The position numbers were made by a program, and so were the translations under genes. Below are positions 10,094-20,310 of a DNA stretch of 64,000 nt, piece after piece. The DNA lies in assembly GCF_013415485.1 (NCBI RefSeq), contig NZ_JACBXS010000011.1, forward strand, positions 1 through 64,000, in the 5' to 3' direction. Numbering within the stretch: the first letter of the stretch is position 1; each line of letters starts with the position of its first letter. The notes under the pieces were generated by a model. It ran no database searches. It saw only the letters and a program-made list of their open reading frames with translations, and was not told where the DNA came from. This DNA is from Rhabdonatronobacter sediminivivens. Lineage in GTDB: Bacteria > Pseudomonadota > Alphaproteobacteria > Rhodobacterales > Rhodobacteraceae.

Positions 10094-10704
10094 GCCTTCA
10101 CCCGCTCTGCCAGTCCGCGCAGGATACGCGCCGTGGCGCCCCAGATGTAATAGGGACCCCAGGGCACGGTATAGTAATGGCGCCACTGCCCCAGCCACAA
10201 GCGCCGTTCGACCCGGTATCGCGCGGGGTCCAGCACGTGGTCCAGCGGCACGCGAAACACTTCCTCGACCTCGCCGGGCTGGGCCTGGGGGCGGAAGGCC
10301 GGGTCGATCCGGGCCAGAACCGGGGTAATGGCAAAGCCGGTGACGGTCTCATGGCCGGGCAGATGCCCCAGCACCTGCGCCGCTGCCGGGTCCAGGCCGA
10401 TCTCCTCGCGGGCTTCGCGCAGGGCGGCGGCCTCGATCCCGGGGTCATCGTCATCCTGTTTGCCGCCCGGAAAGGAAATCTGCCCCGGGTGATGGCGCAG
10501 ATGCGAGGCGCGCTTGGTCAGCACCAGCCGCAACCCTTCGGGCAGGGGCTGGATGCCGACCAGAACCGCCGCCGGGCGCAATCTGCGCATCCGCGGTGGG
10601 CCGCCATCACGGTTGAGGTCAAAATCGCTGGACGGTCCCGCCGGGGCGGCCAGCGCCCGGCGCAGCCGCTGCAGCGGATCGGCGTCAGCTGTCATCATCT
10701 CCAC
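10090..10704 (-). CDS. Nudix hydrolase, CoA pyrophosphatase (NudL) type
   Basis: A 204-residue Nudix enzyme of the CoA-diphosphatase group, probably splitting CoA or acyl-CoA to 4'-phosphopantetheine. It has the Nudix box GGKQDDDDPGIEAAALREAR followed by EEIGL and the preceding LTKRASHLRHHPGQISFPGG segment typical of NudL. It sits in an hslO-nudL-cca operon: its start overlaps the end of hslO by about 20 bases and its stop overlaps cca by four. Confidence 0.9.
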   Translation of the reverse strand: MEMMTADADPLQRLRRALAAPAGPSSDFDLNRDGGPPRMRRLRPAAVLVGIQPLPEGLRLVLTKRASHLRHHPGQISFPGGKQDDDDPGIEAAALREAREEIGLDPAAAQVLGHLPGHETVTGFAITPVLARIDPAFRPQAQPGEVEEVFRVPLDHVLDPARYRVERRLWLGQWRHYYTVPWGPYYIWGATARILRGLAERVKA

Positions 10705-11671
10705 CGGTTTCGGCCTCGAACCCCAAAGAGGCCGGGTCCATCACGTAATGCGCGCCGCAGAACTGGCAATCTGCCGTGACCGTGCCTTCGGGAGTGGTCA
10801 TGCTGGCAATGTCGCGGGCGGAATAGATGGACAGGCTCTGGCGGACCTTGGCCTCGGAACAGGTGCAGCCGAATTCGACCGGCTGCGGGTCAAAGACACG
10901 CGGGGCTTCCTCATGGAACAGCCGCACCAGCAGGTCGGTGGAATGCACCTTTGGCCCGGTCAGCTCCTCCGCCTCGACCGTGTCCAGCAGCAGGTTGGCA
11001 CGGGTCCAGTTCTCGGCCTCGTCGCCGCTGCCCATGACATCGGCGGGCCGCAGCAGGCCACCCTCGCCGGTGCCGCCCCCCTGCATCAGCGGCGAGGCCT
11101 TGGGCATGTGCTGCAGCATCACCCCGCCACCCCGCCAGACGCGCGCTTCGGTGCTGGAATGCAGCGAAAAGCGGGTGGGCAGCTGTTCGGACTGGGCGAA
11201 ATAGGCCTCGGCGCAATCGGCCAGCGAGTGCCCGGCAATGGGGGTGATCCCCTGGTAGGGGGTGGTCCCCTGGCCCTGGTCGATCAGGATGGCGAAATAC
11301 CCCTGCCCGATCTGGTCAAAGCCCGGCGCATCTTCGACCAGACGTTCGGCATCATACCCGGCATAGGCGCGGATGCGCGCAGGCGCCCCCTCGCTGGCGG
11401 GGGCAAAGTAATCGGTGGCAATCAGCCGCGCCGCCCCGTCGCCGCGCACCTGCAGCGACAGTTTCCAGCGCAGCTTGATGGTCTGGCCGATCAGCGCCGT
11501 GAGCATGGCGGCTTCGGCCACCAGGTCTTCGATGGCGCGCGGATAGCTGTGCTGAGACAGGATCCGGTCCAGCACCTGATCCAGCCGCGCCACCCGTCCA
11601 CGGATGTCCGAACGGTCAAGCTGAAAGGGCAGGACGGTATCGTCCCAGGCGATCTGTGCACCGAGGGTCAT
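10685..11671 (-). CDS. hslO: Redox-regulated chaperone Hsp33
   Basis: Cytoplasmic holdase chaperone switched on by oxidative unfolding. The 328-residue protein has the N-terminal Hsp33 domain and, near the C-terminus, the zinc-binding redox switch with CTC (GCTCSEAKV) and CQFC (ADCQFCGAHY), that is CxC plus CxxC. First gene of the hslO-nudL-cca group. Confidence 0.95.
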   Translation of the reverse strand: MTLGAQIAWDDTVLPFQLDRSDIRGRVARLDQVLDRILSQHSYPRAIEDLVAEAAMLTALIGQTIKLRWKLSLQVRGDGAARLIATDYFAPASEGAPARIRAYAGYDAERLVEDAPGFDQIGQGYFAILIDQGQGTTPYQGITPIAGHSLADCAEAYFAQSEQLPTRFSLHSSTEARVWRGGGVMLQHMPKASPLMQGGGTGEGGLLRPADVMGSGDEAENWTRANLLLDTVEAEELTGPKVHSTDLLVRLFHEEAPRVFDPQPVEFGCTCSEAKVRQSLSIYSARDIASMTTPEGTVTADCQFCGAHYVMDPASLGFEAETGGDDDS

Positions 11672-11739
11672 GAAGTATCCTTGGGGTTCGGGCTTGGCAT
11701 CAGGCTCTCATATATGATTGAACCGCAGATGGCCAAGGG

Positions 11740-12216
11740 ATGGTTTGGAATGCGCAGATGATCAGACGGTTTGGCCCCGCCCCTGACCCCGACCGCCGCT
11801 ATACACGGCGCCCGGGCGTCTATGCGCTGCTGCAGCGCAGGGACAAGCTGCTGGTGACCCGGCAGGAGCGGCCAGGGCCCGGGTCGGCGCGCGAGTTTCA
11901 ACTGCCCGGCGGTGGGGTGGACCCGGGCGAAAGCACGCTGGCGGCGCTCCACCGTGAGGTGTTCGAGGAAACCGGCTGGCGCATCGCGCCCCTGCGGCGG
12001 CTGGGGGCGTTCCGGCGCTTCACCTGGATGCCGGAATACGCGCTCTGGGCGGAAAAGCTGTGCGTGATCTACCTGGCCCGGCCGATGCGCCGCCTGGGCC
12101 CCGCCACGGAACCCGGCCATGTCGCCCATTGGCTGGACCTGGACAGGGCCGCCCGCCTGCTGGCCAGCGAAGGCGACCGGTATTTCCTGGCCCGGACCCT
12201 CAACCGCCTGCGGTGA
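11740..12216 (+). CDS. Nudix hydrolase of unknown substrate
   Basis: A 158-residue Nudix protein with the box GGGVDPGESTLAALHREVFE followed by ETGW. Two starts are possible: ATG 11740 or ATG 11758 (MIRRFG). The second gives better spacing to a GGA and may be the true one. It is divergent from hslO and convergent with rppH. It lacks the features of RppH or NudL, so the substrate is unknown. Confidence 0.85.
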   Translation: MVWNAQMIRRFGPAPDPDRRYTRRPGVYALLQRRDKLLVTRQERPGPGSAREFQLPGGGVDPGESTLAALHREVFEETGWRIAPLRRLGAFRRFTWMPEYALWAEKLCVIYLARPMRRLGPATEPGHVAHWLDLDRAARLLASEGDRYFLARTLNRLR

Positions 12217-12243
12217 CATAGCGCGCGCGGTGTCGTTAGTGTC

Positions 12244-12302
12244 GCGCCCTCCCCCGTGCGGGCGCGGGTGGGCGGGTGGGACGCCCGCAAGGGGGAGGGC
12301 GC
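12244..12302. repeat. Palindrome with a four-GGG-tract loop, copy 1 (convergent-gene hairpin)
   Basis: GCGCCCTCCCCC at 12244-12255 pairs perfectly with GGGGGAGGGCGC at 12291-12302. A second inner stem (GCGGGCG with CGCCCGC) is also possible. The loop contains GGGTGGGCGGGTGGG at 12266-12280, a strong G-quadruplex pattern on the plus strand. It sits between two convergent Nudix genes and could act as a bidirectional terminator. The architecture recurs at 49453, 61916 and 63654. Confidence 0.7.
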
Positions 12303-12331
12303 TCCCACAGGCGCACCCCCGCCCGTATGGA

Positions 12332-12832
12332 TTACGCGGCCAGCCAGGGGCGGAAGGCGGCGATCACCTGTGCATAGGTGTCGCGCTTGAACGGCACGAT
12401 CCCGGCCAGAAGCTCCCCGGATCCCATCCAGCGCCAGTCCGAAAACTCGGGCGCGGCGGTTTGCAGGTCGATCTGCGAATCCTGCCCCAGAAAGCGCAAC
12501 AGGAACCATTTCTGCGTCTGGCCGCGGAACTCTCCGCCCCAGACCCTGGGCACGATCTCGGGCGGCAGGTCATAGCTCAGCCAGTCTTCGGTTTCGGCCA
12601 GAACCTCCACCAGATCCGGGCCCACGGCGATTTCCTCATGCAATTCGCGCAGGGCGGCAGCGCGCGGCTCCTCACCCGGGTCGATCCCGCCCTGCGGCAT
12701 TTGCCATGCGGGCGCGCTGGCATCGCGGCGCTGGGCGGCAAATATCCGCCCGGCGTCGTCGATCAGCATCACCCCCACACAGGGGCGCAGGGGCAGGGCC
12801 TTGATGGCATCGGGGTCAGGGGGTGCGGACAT
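12332..12832 (-). CDS. rppH: RNA pyrophosphohydrolase
   Basis: Removes pyrophosphate from 5'-triphosphate RNA to start RNase E-dependent decay. It has 166 residues with the RppH pattern: [41 protein letters not shown] followed by ELHEEI, and [10 protein letters not shown]. Last gene of the gpmI-envC-ctpA-rppH block, separated from ctpA by a strong hairpin, so it may depend partly on read-through. Confidence 0.94.
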   Translation of the reverse strand: MSAPPDPDAIKALPLRPCVGVMLIDDAGRIFAAQRRDASAPAWQMPQGGIDPGEEPRAAALRELHEEIAVGPDLVEVLAETEDWLSYDLPPEIVPRVWGGEFRGQTQKWFLLRFLGQDSQIDLQTAAPEFSDWRWMGSGELLAGIVPFKRDTYAQVIAAFRPWLAA

Positions 12833-12858
12833 GGGCGGGCCTTTTCTGTCACAATCAA

Positions 12859-12886
12859 ACGGGGCCGCAGCATGCTGCGGCCCCGT
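12859..12886 (-). terminator. Perfect palindrome between ctpA and rppH
   Basis: ACGGGGCCGCAGCA followed by its exact reverse complement gives a 28-base perfect palindrome. On the minus strand it is followed by TTTGATTGT, a weak U-rich tail. It lies after the ctpA stop and before the rppH start, consistent with an intrinsic terminator or attenuator. Confidence 0.7.
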
Positions 12887-12930
12887 GCCGGGTTCAAGTG
12901 CGTCCTGCGCGCCCGTCCTGATGCGGCGGG

Positions 12931-14262
12931 TCAGCGCCGCCCGTTCAGGGCGGACAGGCCGCGCAGGATATCCAGGGCATAGGCAAGCTGGTAATCCTCA
13001 TCCCGCAGGCGCGAGACTTCCTCGGCGGCGCGGCGCTCATCTTCAAGCTGGCGGCGCTCCTCATCGGACATCGAGTTATTGTCCAGACGCCCGCGCAGAT
13101 CAGCCTCCGAGCGGCTGGGCGGGGCTTCGGCCTCTTCATCGCCCGCCGGGCTGCGGCGGGGCTGCTCCACCACGATATCGGGCGAGACGCCCAGCGCCTG
13201 GATCGACCGCCCCGAAGGCGTGTAATACAGCGAGGTCGTCAGCCGGATCGCCCCGTCGCCGCGCAGCGGCATCACCGTCTGCACGGACCCCTTGCCGAAG
13301 CTGCGGGTGCCCACGACGATGGCCCGGCGATGATCCTGCAAGGCCCCGGCGACGATCTCGGACGCGCTGGCCGAGCCGTTGTTGATCAGCACCACCATCG
13401 GCGCCCCGTCGATCAGATCGCCGGACTGGGCGTTGTAGCGCTCACCCCCGTCCGAGCCGCGCCCGCGGGTGGACACGATCTCACCCTGATCTAGGAACGC
13501 ATCCGACACCCGCACCGCCTGGCTCAAGAGCCCGCCGGGATTGTTGCGCATGTCCAGGACCACGCCGCCCAGATTGTCCATGCCGCCCAGGTCCTCGATC
13601 GCCTCGGCCAGACCGTCGCGCAGGTTGGGGAAGGTCTGTTCGTTGAAGGTGGTCACCCGCAGGATGACGATATCGCCTTCGGTGCGGGTGCGCACGGCCT
13701 GCACGCGGATGGTGTCACGGATGATCGACAGATCGAAGGGCTCGGGCTCGCCCTCGCGCACCACGGTGATGATGATCTCGGAGCCCACCGGGCCGCGCAT
13801 CAGCTCCACCGCCTGGCCCAAGGTCAGCCCCATGAGCGATTCGCCATCCACATGGCTGATCAGATCGCCCGGTTGCACGCCCGCATCATCGGCGGGGGTG
13901 CCATCCATAGGGGTGATCACCTGGACGAAACCGTCCTCCATGGTGACCTCGATCCCCAGCCCGCCGAAGGAGCCACGGGTCTGGCTGCGCATCTCGTCGA
14001 AATCATCGGGGGGCAGATAGCCGGAATGCGGATCCAGCGAGGTCAGCATGCCGTTGATCGCCGCCTCGATCAGCTTTTCGGGGGCGACATCCTCGACATA
14101 TTGCGCGCGGATGCGTTCGAACACATCACCGAAGAGGTCCAGCTGCTGATAGACCGAACTGTTGCGCTGCTGTTCCTGCGCGACCAGCGGCCCCGCGATC
14201 TGCGTTGCAAGGATCGCCCCGGCGATGATGCCGCCGATCCCGGCCAGAACATGCTTCTTCAT
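12931..14262 (-). CDS. ctpA: Carboxy-terminal processing protease (S41)
   Basis: Periplasmic Ser/Lys protease that trims C-termini of exported or peptidoglycan-related proteins. The 443-residue protein has an N-terminal signal anchor ([20 protein letters not shown]), a PDZ domain ([20 protein letters not shown] and on) and the S41 core with the catalytic serine in [10 protein letters not shown] and the lysine in [10 protein letters not shown]. The tail is charged (about 60 residues). Start chosen for the signal anchor. It follows envC, a peptidoglycan hydrolase activator. Confidence 0.95.
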   Translation of the reverse strand: MKKHVLAGIGGIIAGAILATQIAGPLVAQEQQRNSSVYQQLDLFGDVFERIRAQYVEDVAPEKLIEAAINGMLTSLDPHSGYLPPDDFDEMRSQTRGSFGGLGIEVTMEDGFVQVITPMDGTPADDAGVQPGDLISHVDGESLMGLTLGQAVELMRGPVGSEIIITVVREGEPEPFDLSIIRDTIRVQAVRTRTEGDIVILRVTTFNEQTFPNLRDGLAEAIEDLGGMDNLGGVVLDMRNNPGGLLSQAVRVSDAFLDQGEIVSTRGRGSDGGERYNAQSGDLIDGAPMVVLINNGSASASEIVAGALQDHRRAIVVGTRSFGKGSVQTVMPLRGDGAIRLTTSLYYTPSGRSIQALGVSPDIVVEQPRRSPAGDEEAEAPPSRSEADLRGRLDNNSMSDEERRQLEDERRAAEEVSRLRDEDYQLAYALDILRGLSALNGRR

Positions 14263-14352
14263 AGCGATCCTTGCTCCCATTCCTGCCTTGGGCGCCGGTC
14301 TGTGCCGATCAGCCGTTGTCTCTGCCCGCTGCATGGCGCCGGGCGGGGGTAT

Positions 14353-15510
14353 TCAATTCCCTGTCGCAGTCAACGCGAACCAGGGCCCGGGGTCAACCGG
14401 CACGCCATCCCGGCGCAGCTCGACATAGAGCGACTGTGTCCGCGCGCCATCGGGGGGGGTGATGGCGCCGGACGCCGGCGCTGCCATATCCGTGCCGCCC
14501 ATGATCCCCAGCGGGGCAGCTTCGTCAACGACATCCCCCATGCCACCATAGACGATTTCCAGCCCGCCCATAACCAGCAGATAGCCCTCGGCGGGTTCGA
14601 GGATGATCACATTCCCGTAGCCGCGCAGCGGCCCGGCATAGCGCACCGTCCCGGACCACGGCGCGGTGACAATGGCCCCGGGTGCTGTGGCCAGCACCAG
14701 ACCGGGGCGGGCGACCCCGGCGGCATCGGCCTCGCCCGCGCGGCGCAGCAGCACGCCCCGCGCGGGCATGGGCAGCACGCCGCGGGCCTGGGGGAAATCC
14801 CGGATGCCCGGGGCATCATGCAGCGCGGCGCTGCGGGTGGACAGGTCGCGGGCAAAGGCGTCCAGGGTTTCACCCGCGGCGGCCAACGCGGCCAGGGCTT
14901 CGGGATCGTCCACCAGGCGGCGCGGCGGTGCATCGCGGTCGGCAATGGCCCGGCCCAGATCGGCGCGCGCCGTCTGGGCCGCGTCCAGCCCGTCCAGCAA
15001 CAGGGACAGGGCGTCTTCGCGCAGGGCGCGCAGGGCGCTGATTTCCTGCAGGTCGGCGCCGACCCGTGCGGCATTTCCGGCAAGGGCAGGGGCGATTTCG
15101 CCCAGCAGCATACCCGCGCGGGCCGTGCCCAGAGGGCCATCGGGGTGGACGAACTGATCCATCCCGGCCTGGGTGCGGCCAATGGCCATCAGCACCCCCA
15201 GAAGCTGTGACAGCTCGGCGCTGCTGGCCTCGAAGCGGCGGCGCAGGGTGGCCTCGCGCAGGGCGGCGTCGCGCAGCTCCGTGCGCAGGGCGTCCAGCCC
15301 TTCCTCATAGGCGCGGATGGTGCGGGTTAGGGCAGCCACCTGATCGCGGGCGCGGCTGGCCTCCTGCATGGCCTCGACCGCGCGGGCCAGATCAGCGGCG
15401 GCCTGCCGGGCAGCCTCGGCCGGGCTGGCCAGAGCGGCCGGGGCAGGGAGGGCCGCGGCCAGAAGCACCCACAGCGCCAGAAGCATGGCTTGCGGGCGCG
15501 CGCGGGTCAT
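14353..15510 (-). CDS. EnvC-like murein hydrolase activator
   Basis: A periplasmic protein of 385 residues: signal peptide (LWVLLAAALPAPAALA), a long Ala/Arg/Glu-rich coiled coil (about residues 35-230), and a C-terminal LytM/M23 domain. The LytM metal histidines are missing: where active enzymes have an HxH near YAHL, this reads LLVMGGLEIVYGG. This is the EnvC pattern, in which the degenerate domain activates amidases at the septum. It overlaps gpmI by four bases. Confidence 0.88.
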   Translation of the reverse strand: MTRARPQAMLLALWVLLAAALPAPAALASPAEAARQAAADLARAVEAMQEASRARDQVAALTRTIRAYEEGLDALRTELRDAALREATLRRRFEASSAELSQLLGVLMAIGRTQAGMDQFVHPDGPLGTARAGMLLGEIAPALAGNAARVGADLQEISALRALREDALSLLLDGLDAAQTARADLGRAIADRDAPPRRLVDDPEALAALAAAGETLDAFARDLSTRSAALHDAPGIRDFPQARGVLPMPARGVLLRRAGEADAAGVARPGLVLATAPGAIVTAPWSGTVRYAGPLRGYGNVIILEPAEGYLLVMGGLEIVYGGMGDVVDEAAPLGIMGGTDMAAPASGAITPPDGARTQSLYVELRRDGVPVDPGPWFALTATGN

Positions 15511-17024
15511 GGGCGGATCAGGCTCTGGCCCGTCATCTCGGGCGGGGGATCAAGACCCAGCAGCGCCAGCACCGTGGGCGCCACATCGGCCAGACGGCCA
15601 TCGGCCAGCGTGGCGCCTTCGGGCCCGCCGATCAGGGCCACGGGCACCAGATTGGTGGTATGGGCCGTATGCGGGCCGCCGGTTTCAGGGTCGATCATGC
15701 ATTCGGCATTGCCGTGATCGGCGGTCAGCAGCATGGCGCCGCCCTTTGCGTCCAATGCCTCCAGCACCTGGGCCAGGCCCCGGTCCACAGCCTCGCAGGC
15801 GGCGATGGTGGCGGCCAGATCGCCGGAATGGCCCACCATGTCGGCATTGGCGAAATTGACCACGATCAGGTCATGGCCCGCCTCGATCGCCTGAAGCAGG
15901 GTGTCGGTCACTTCGGGCGCGGCCATTTCCGGTTGCAGGTCATAGGTCGCCACCGAGGGGCTGGCAGGCATGTGGCGCGCCTCGCCCTCTTCGGGGTCTT
16001 CGCGGCCACCGTTGAGGAAGAAGGTCACATGGGGATACTTTTCGGTCTCGGCCAGGCGGAACTGGCGCAGCCCGTGCTGCGCGACCCAGGCGCCCAGCGT
16101 GTTCTTGATGCGCCGCTTGGGAAAGGCCGTGGACATGAAGGCGTTATGGGCATCTGAATATTCGACCATGCCCAGAAGCGCCTCCCAATCCGGCAAGTGG
16201 CCGCGATCGAACCCGTTGAACGAGGGCGCGCCCATGGCGGCCAGAATCTCGCGCGCGCGGTCGGCGCGGAAGTTCAGGCAAAAGAGGCCATCGGCCCCGC
16301 GCACCCCGCCAAAGCCCTCGATCACCGTGGGCTGGATGAACTCGTCGGTTTCGCCGCGCGCATAGGCTTCGGCAATGGCGGCGATCCCGTCGCGGGCATG
16401 GTGATCGGCCCGGGCGCGGACAATGGCGTAATAGGCTTTCTCTACCCGGTCCCAGCGGCGGTCCCGGTCCAGCGCCCAATAGCGTCCGATCACCGTGGCC
16501 ACTGTGACCCCGGCGGGCAGATCGCCCAGCAGGTTGGCCATGAAGCCCTGCGCGGATTTCGGCGCCACATCGCGCCCGTCGGTGATGGCGTGGACCGCCA
16601 CCGGCACGCCCGCGGCGGCGATGATCCCGGCGGAGGCTTTCAGATGCGCGATATGGCCGTGCACCCCGCCATCCGAGACCAGCCCCATCAGATGCGCCGT
16701 CCCGCCCGAGGCCTGCAGCTTGGCGATGAATTGCTGCAGCGCCTCGATTTCGGCGAAGCTGCCATCCTCGATCGCCAGGTCGATCTGGCCCAGGTCCATG
16801 GGCACCACGCGGCCCGCGCCGATATTGGTGTGACCGACCTCGGAATTGCCCATCTGGCCGCTGGGCAGGCCCACATCGCGGCCATGGGTGATCAGGGTCG
16901 CATGGGGGCAGGTGGCCATGATCCGGTCATAGGCGGGGGTGTTGGCCAGGCGGGGGGCGTTGCCCTCGGCCCGGTCGGACAGGCCCCAGCCATCGAGGAT
17001 GCAGAGCACGACAGGTTTGGCCAT
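15507..17024 (-). CDS. gpmI: 2,3-bisphosphoglycerate-independent phosphoglycerate mutase
   Basis: Glycolytic/gluconeogenic enzyme interconverting 3- and 2-phosphoglycerate using two manganese ions. The 505-residue protein has ILDGWGLSDRAEGNA, the phosphoserine site GNSEVGHTNIGAGR (Ser61), and the alkaline phosphatase-type C-terminal metal motifs NFANADMVGHSGD and TADHGNAE. It heads gpmI-envC-ctpA-rppH. Confidence 0.97.
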   Translation of the reverse strand: MAKPVVLCILDGWGLSDRAEGNAPRLANTPAYDRIMATCPHATLITHGRDVGLPSGQMGNSEVGHTNIGAGRVVPMDLGQIDLAIEDGSFAEIEALQQFIAKLQASGGTAHLMGLVSDGGVHGHIAHLKASAGIIAAAGVPVAVHAITDGRDVAPKSAQGFMANLLGDLPAGVTVATVIGRYWALDRDRRWDRVEKAYYAIVRARADHHARDGIAAIAEAYARGETDEFIQPTVIEGFGGVRGADGLFCLNFRADRAREILAAMGAPSFNGFDRGHLPDWEALLGMVEYSDAHNAFMSTAFPKRRIKNTLGAWVAQHGLRQFRLAETEKYPHVTFFLNGGREDPEEGEARHMPASPSVATYDLQPEMAAPEVTDTLLQAIEAGHDLIVVNFANADMVGHSGDLAATIAACEAVDRGLAQVLEALDAKGGAMLLTADHGNAECMIDPETGGPHTAHTTNLVPVALIGGPEGATLADGRLADVAPTVLALLGLDPPPEMTGQSLIRP

Positions 17025-17076
17025 GACGGGTCCTTTGTTCCGGGCGGGGTGCCGGTGGCAAAATGCGCCTCCGGCG

Positions 17077-17098
17077 GGAGTTCTTGGGGCAAGATGAA
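17077..17098 (-). repeat. Intergenic TTCATCTTGCCC motif, copy 2
   Basis: On the minus strand it reads TTCATCTTGCCCCAAGAACTCC, matching the copy at 60835-60856 in 19 of 22 positions. It lies in the 85-base gap between argG and gpmI. Nothing else is seen in that gap. Confidence 0.5.
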
Positions 17099-17109
17099 AT
17101 ACCTGTGTG

Positions 17110-18357
17110 TCAGGTTTTCAACCGCCGGTCGCGCGCGGCCAGCAATTTCAGGCGCAGCGCGTTGAGTTTGATGAAGCCTTCGGCGTCCTTCTGGTCATAG
17201 GCGCCGGCATCGTCCTCGAAGGTGACATGGGCCTCGGAATAGAGGCTGTGATCGGACCAGCGCCCCACGGTGCGGGCCGACCCCTTGTAGAGTTTCAGCC
17301 GCACGGTGCCGGTGACATGCTGCTGGCTGTGGTCGATGGCGGCCTGCAGCATCTCACGCTCGGGCGAGAACCAGAAGCCGTTGTAGATGAGTTCGGCGTA
17401 GCGCGGCATCAGCTCGTCCTTCAGGTGGCCCGCGCCGCGGTCCAGCGTGATCTGTTCGATCCCGCGATGCGCTTCAAGCAGCAGCGTGCCGCCCGGCGTT
17501 TCATAGATCCCGCGCGATTTCATGCCCACGAAGCGGCCTTCGACCAGATCCAGCCGCCCGCAGCCATGCTTGCCGCCCAGGTCATTGAGCCGGGTCAGCA
17601 GGGCGGCGGGGGACAGCGCCTGCCCGTTGATGCTGACGGCATCGCCGCGTTCAAAGCCGATTTCGATGTATTCGGGGGTTTCGGGGGCGTCCTCGGGGTT
17701 GGTGGTGCGCTGATAGACGTAATCGGGGGCGTCCTCGGCCGGGTCTTCCAGAACCTTGCCCTCGGACGAGGTGTGCAGCAGGTTCGCATCCACGCTGAAC
17801 GGCGCCTCGCCGCGCTTGTCCTTGGCGATGGGGATCTGGTGGGCCTCGGCGAATTCGATCAGACGGGTGCGGCTGGACAGGTCCCATTCGCGCCAGGGCG
17901 CGATCACCTTGATATCGGGGTTGAGCGCATAGGCGCTGAGTTCGAACCGCACCTGATCATTGCCTTTGCCGGTGGCGCCATGGGCGACGGCATCGGCGCC
18001 CGTCGCCTCGGCGATTTCGACCAGACGCTTCGAGATCAGCGGCCGCGCGATGGAGGTGCCCAGCAGATACAGCCCCTCATAGACCGCATTGGCGCGGAAC
18101 ATCGGGAATACGAAATCGCGGACGAATTCTTCGCGCACATCTTCGATATAGATGTTGTCGGGCTTGATGCCCAGCAGCTCGGCCTTCTTGCGGGCGGGGT
18201 CCAGTTCCTCGCCCTGGCCCAGATCGGCGGTGAAGGTGACAACCTCGCAGCCGTATTCCACCTGCAGCCACTTCAGGATGATCGAGGTATCAAGCCCCCC
18301 GGAATAGGCAAGCACGACTTTGCGGGGCGCGGGGGTGCGAGGCGCGGGCATGGGCAA
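17110..18357 (-). CDS. argG: Argininosuccinate synthase
   Basis: Condenses citrulline and aspartate with ATP in arginine biosynthesis. The 415-residue protein has the PP-loop [13 protein letters not shown] near the N-terminus and the family motifs [15 protein letters not shown] and [11 protein letters not shown]. It stands alone on the minus strand between a hydrolase gene and gpmI. Confidence 0.97.
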   Translation of the reverse strand: MPMPAPRTPAPRKVVLAYSGGLDTSIILKWLQVEYGCEVVTFTADLGQGEELDPARKKAELLGIKPDNIYIEDVREEFVRDFVFPMFRANAVYEGLYLLGTSIARPLISKRLVEIAEATGADAVAHGATGKGNDQVRFELSAYALNPDIKVIAPWREWDLSSRTRLIEFAEAHQIPIAKDKRGEAPFSVDANLLHTSSEGKVLEDPAEDAPDYVYQRTTNPEDAPETPEYIEIGFERGDAVSINGQALSPAALLTRLNDLGGKHGCGRLDLVEGRFVGMKSRGIYETPGGTLLLEAHRGIEQITLDRGAGHLKDELMPRYAELIYNGFWFSPEREMLQAAIDHSQQHVTGTVRLKLYKGSARTVGRWSDHSLYSEAHVTFEDDAGAYDQKDAEGFIKLNALRLKLLAARDRRLKT

Positions 18358-18429
18358 CTCCGTTCGTTGAAGGCGCCCTTCGTCTAGTGACTTTCCCCCA
18401 TGGGGGCAAGGCCCGCGCGCGGGGTGCGG

Positions 18430-19407
18430 CTAGCGCAGCCCGGTGCGGGTGGCTGCGCGGGCGATGGCGTCCAGCGTTTCCGCGCGGCGCGCGTGGTGGG
18501 GCATGTGGCCCACGCCCTCCAGCCGGACCAGATTGGCGCCGGGCACCTCGGCCGCCAGCCGTTCGGAATGGATCGACATTCCCACGGTGGTGTCAGCCGT
18601 GCCATGCAGGATTTCGACCGGCAGGGTCAGTTGCGGGTAGTGATCGACCATCGCTTCGACATGGACGCGCAGGGCGTTGACCTGGATGGCGTTCACGGCC
18701 AGCTGGCTGCGCCGCAGGGCCAGATCCAGCCCCACATGGTCCGTATAGCCTTCGGGCACCGGATCGGGGGCAAAGATGCGTTCGATCACGTCCTCGGCCC
18801 GTCCTTGCGGGGCAAAGGCCGACACCGCCGGCAGGACCAGCCAGCGCCCCACCGGGCTGGCCGTCACCCGATACCAGAAGCCCAGATCGCCCGGCCAGGG
18901 GTGCGAGGCCGGGGCCAGCAGCACCAGCGCGGCCGTGTTGCCCGGATCGCGCAGGGCCCAGCCCAGCGCCACGGCGCCGCCATAGGAATGGCCCAGCACG
19001 ATGGGACGCTCCACCCCCAGTTGCGCGGCGGCGCTGCGCAGAACATCGGCCTGCGCCTGGGGGCTGCGCTCTATCTCTTCCTGGCGGTCGGACCAGCCCA
19101 TGCCGGGGCGGTCAAAGGCGATGACGCGGAAATCGTCGGCCAGATCCTCCACCATATCAAAGGTGAAATCGCGCGCATTGCCGCTGGCGCCGTGGATCAG
19201 CACCAGATCGGGGCCCTGCCCGCGCACCACGGCGTGGACGCGGCGGCCATTGACCTCGACGAACTGGCCTTCGGGTGGGGTGGCCTGCCGGGCGCGCCCC
19301 TCGCGGCTGTTGGCATCGGTCCCGTCGGCCATGGCGCAGCCTCCTGCCAGCAGCAGCGCGAAGGCCGCCGCGCCGACTGCGTTACTGGCCAATCTGCGCA
19401 AGATCAT
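18430..19407 (-). CDS. Alpha/beta hydrolase, probable lipoprotein
   Basis: A 325-residue alpha/beta-fold hydrolase with a lipoprotein-type leader ([12 protein letters not shown]). It has the oxyanion motif [12 protein letters not shown], the nucleophile elbow GHSYGGA, an acid after HGTADTTV and the histidine in GVGHMPHH. The start overlaps the 3' end of metA by 26 bases and was kept because it gives the lipobox. An esterase-like role at the envelope is plausible; the substrate is unknown. Confidence 0.87.
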   Translation of the reverse strand: MILRRLASNAVGAAAFALLLAGGCAMADGTDANSREGRARQATPPEGQFVEVNGRRVHAVVRGQGPDLVLIHGASGNARDFTFDMVEDLADDFRVIAFDRPGMGWSDRQEEIERSPQAQADVLRSAAAQLGVERPIVLGHSYGGAVALGWALRDPGNTAALVLLAPASHPWPGDLGFWYRVTASPVGRWLVLPAVSAFAPQGRAEDVIERIFAPDPVPEGYTDHVGLDLALRRSQLAVNAIQVNALRVHVEAMVDHYPQLTLPVEILHGTADTTVGMSIHSERLAAEVPGANLVRLEGVGHMPHHARRAETLDAIARAATRTGLR

Positions 19408-20299
19408 AGGGCGTGGTCTGGTAAATCTCGTTTATCCAGTTGCCATATAGCAGATGCGCGTGGCTTCTCCAGCGATTGAGCGGCGTTTTCGCGGGATCGT
19501 CATCGGGGTAGTAATTGCGCGGCACATTGATGGGTTTTCCCGCGGCCACGTCGCGGTCGTATTCTTCCTTCAGCGTGGTGCTGTCATATTCGAAATGGTT
19601 GAAGATCATCAGCGCCCTGTGGGCGGGGTCCTCGATCAGGCAGGGGCCGACCTCGTCCGATCCGATCAGGGTCTTGAGCGCGGGGACGGCGTCGACCTCG
19701 GGTTGGCGCAGTTCCGTCCAGCGGCTGACGGGGATCAGCACGTCATCGGAAAACCCCCGCAGATAGGGCGAGGCCGGGGCAAGGTTGCGGTGGCGGTAAC
19801 AGCCAAAGGCCTTGGCCGGCAGCATATGCTTCTGGATGCGGTAGAAATGCCACAGCATCGCCATGCCGCCCCAGCAGACGCCAAAGGTCTGATGCACATG
19901 GGTGCGGGTCCATTCGAAGACCTCGGTCAGTTCGTCCCAATAGGTGACCTGATCATAGGGCAGGTGTTCGATGGGCGCGCCGGTGATGATGAGGCCGTCG
20001 AAGCGTTCGTGCTTGACCTCCTGAAAGGGGCGGTAGAACTCGGCCATGTGTTCGGCGGCGGTGTTCTTCGTCTCATGCTCGGTCATGCGGATGAGCGACA
20101 GGTCGATCTGCAGCGGCGTGGCGCCGATCAGGCGGGCGAACTGGGTTTCGGTCTGGATCTTCTTCGGCATCAGGTTCAGCAGGCCGATGCGCAGCGGGCG
20201 GATATCCTGCCGCGCGGCGCGCGAACGCGACATGACCATGACGCCTTCGTCCGACAGGATGCCAAAGGCCGGGAGGCTGGAGGGGAGCGTGATGGGCAT
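19382..20299 (-). CDS. metAA: Homoserine O-acetyltransferase (MetA fold)
   Basis: First step of methionine synthesis from homoserine. The 305-residue protein has the MetA pattern and the nucleophile Cys142 ([10 protein letters not shown]). Residue 111 is glutamate ([13 protein letters not shown]); in this family Glu111 selects acetyl-CoA and Gly111 succinyl-CoA, so acetylation is predicted despite the usual 'succinyltransferase' label. It lies 11 bases after a P-loop ATPase gene on the same strand, so the two are probably co-transcribed. Confidence 0.93.
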   Translation of the reverse strand: MPITLPSSLPAFGILSDEGVMVMSRSRAARQDIRPLRIGLLNLMPKKIQTETQFARLIGATPLQIDLSLIRMTEHETKNTAAEHMAEFYRPFQEVKHERFDGLIITGAPIEHLPYDQVTYWDELTEVFEWTRTHVHQTFGVCWGGMAMLWHFYRIQKHMLPAKAFGCYRHRNLAPASPYLRGFSDDVLIPVSRWTELRQPEVDAVPALKTLIGSDEVGPCLIEDPAHRALMIFNHFEYDSTTLKEEYDRDVAAGKPINVPRNYYPDDDPAKTPLNRWRSHAHLLYGNWINEIYQTTPYDLAQIGQ

Positions 20300-20310
20300 G
20301 GGCGGAAACC

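Noticed and set aside
14353..14700. EnvC-like protein as an active M23 peptidase
   Set aside because: The metal-binding histidines are missing, so it is called an activator rather than a peptidase.
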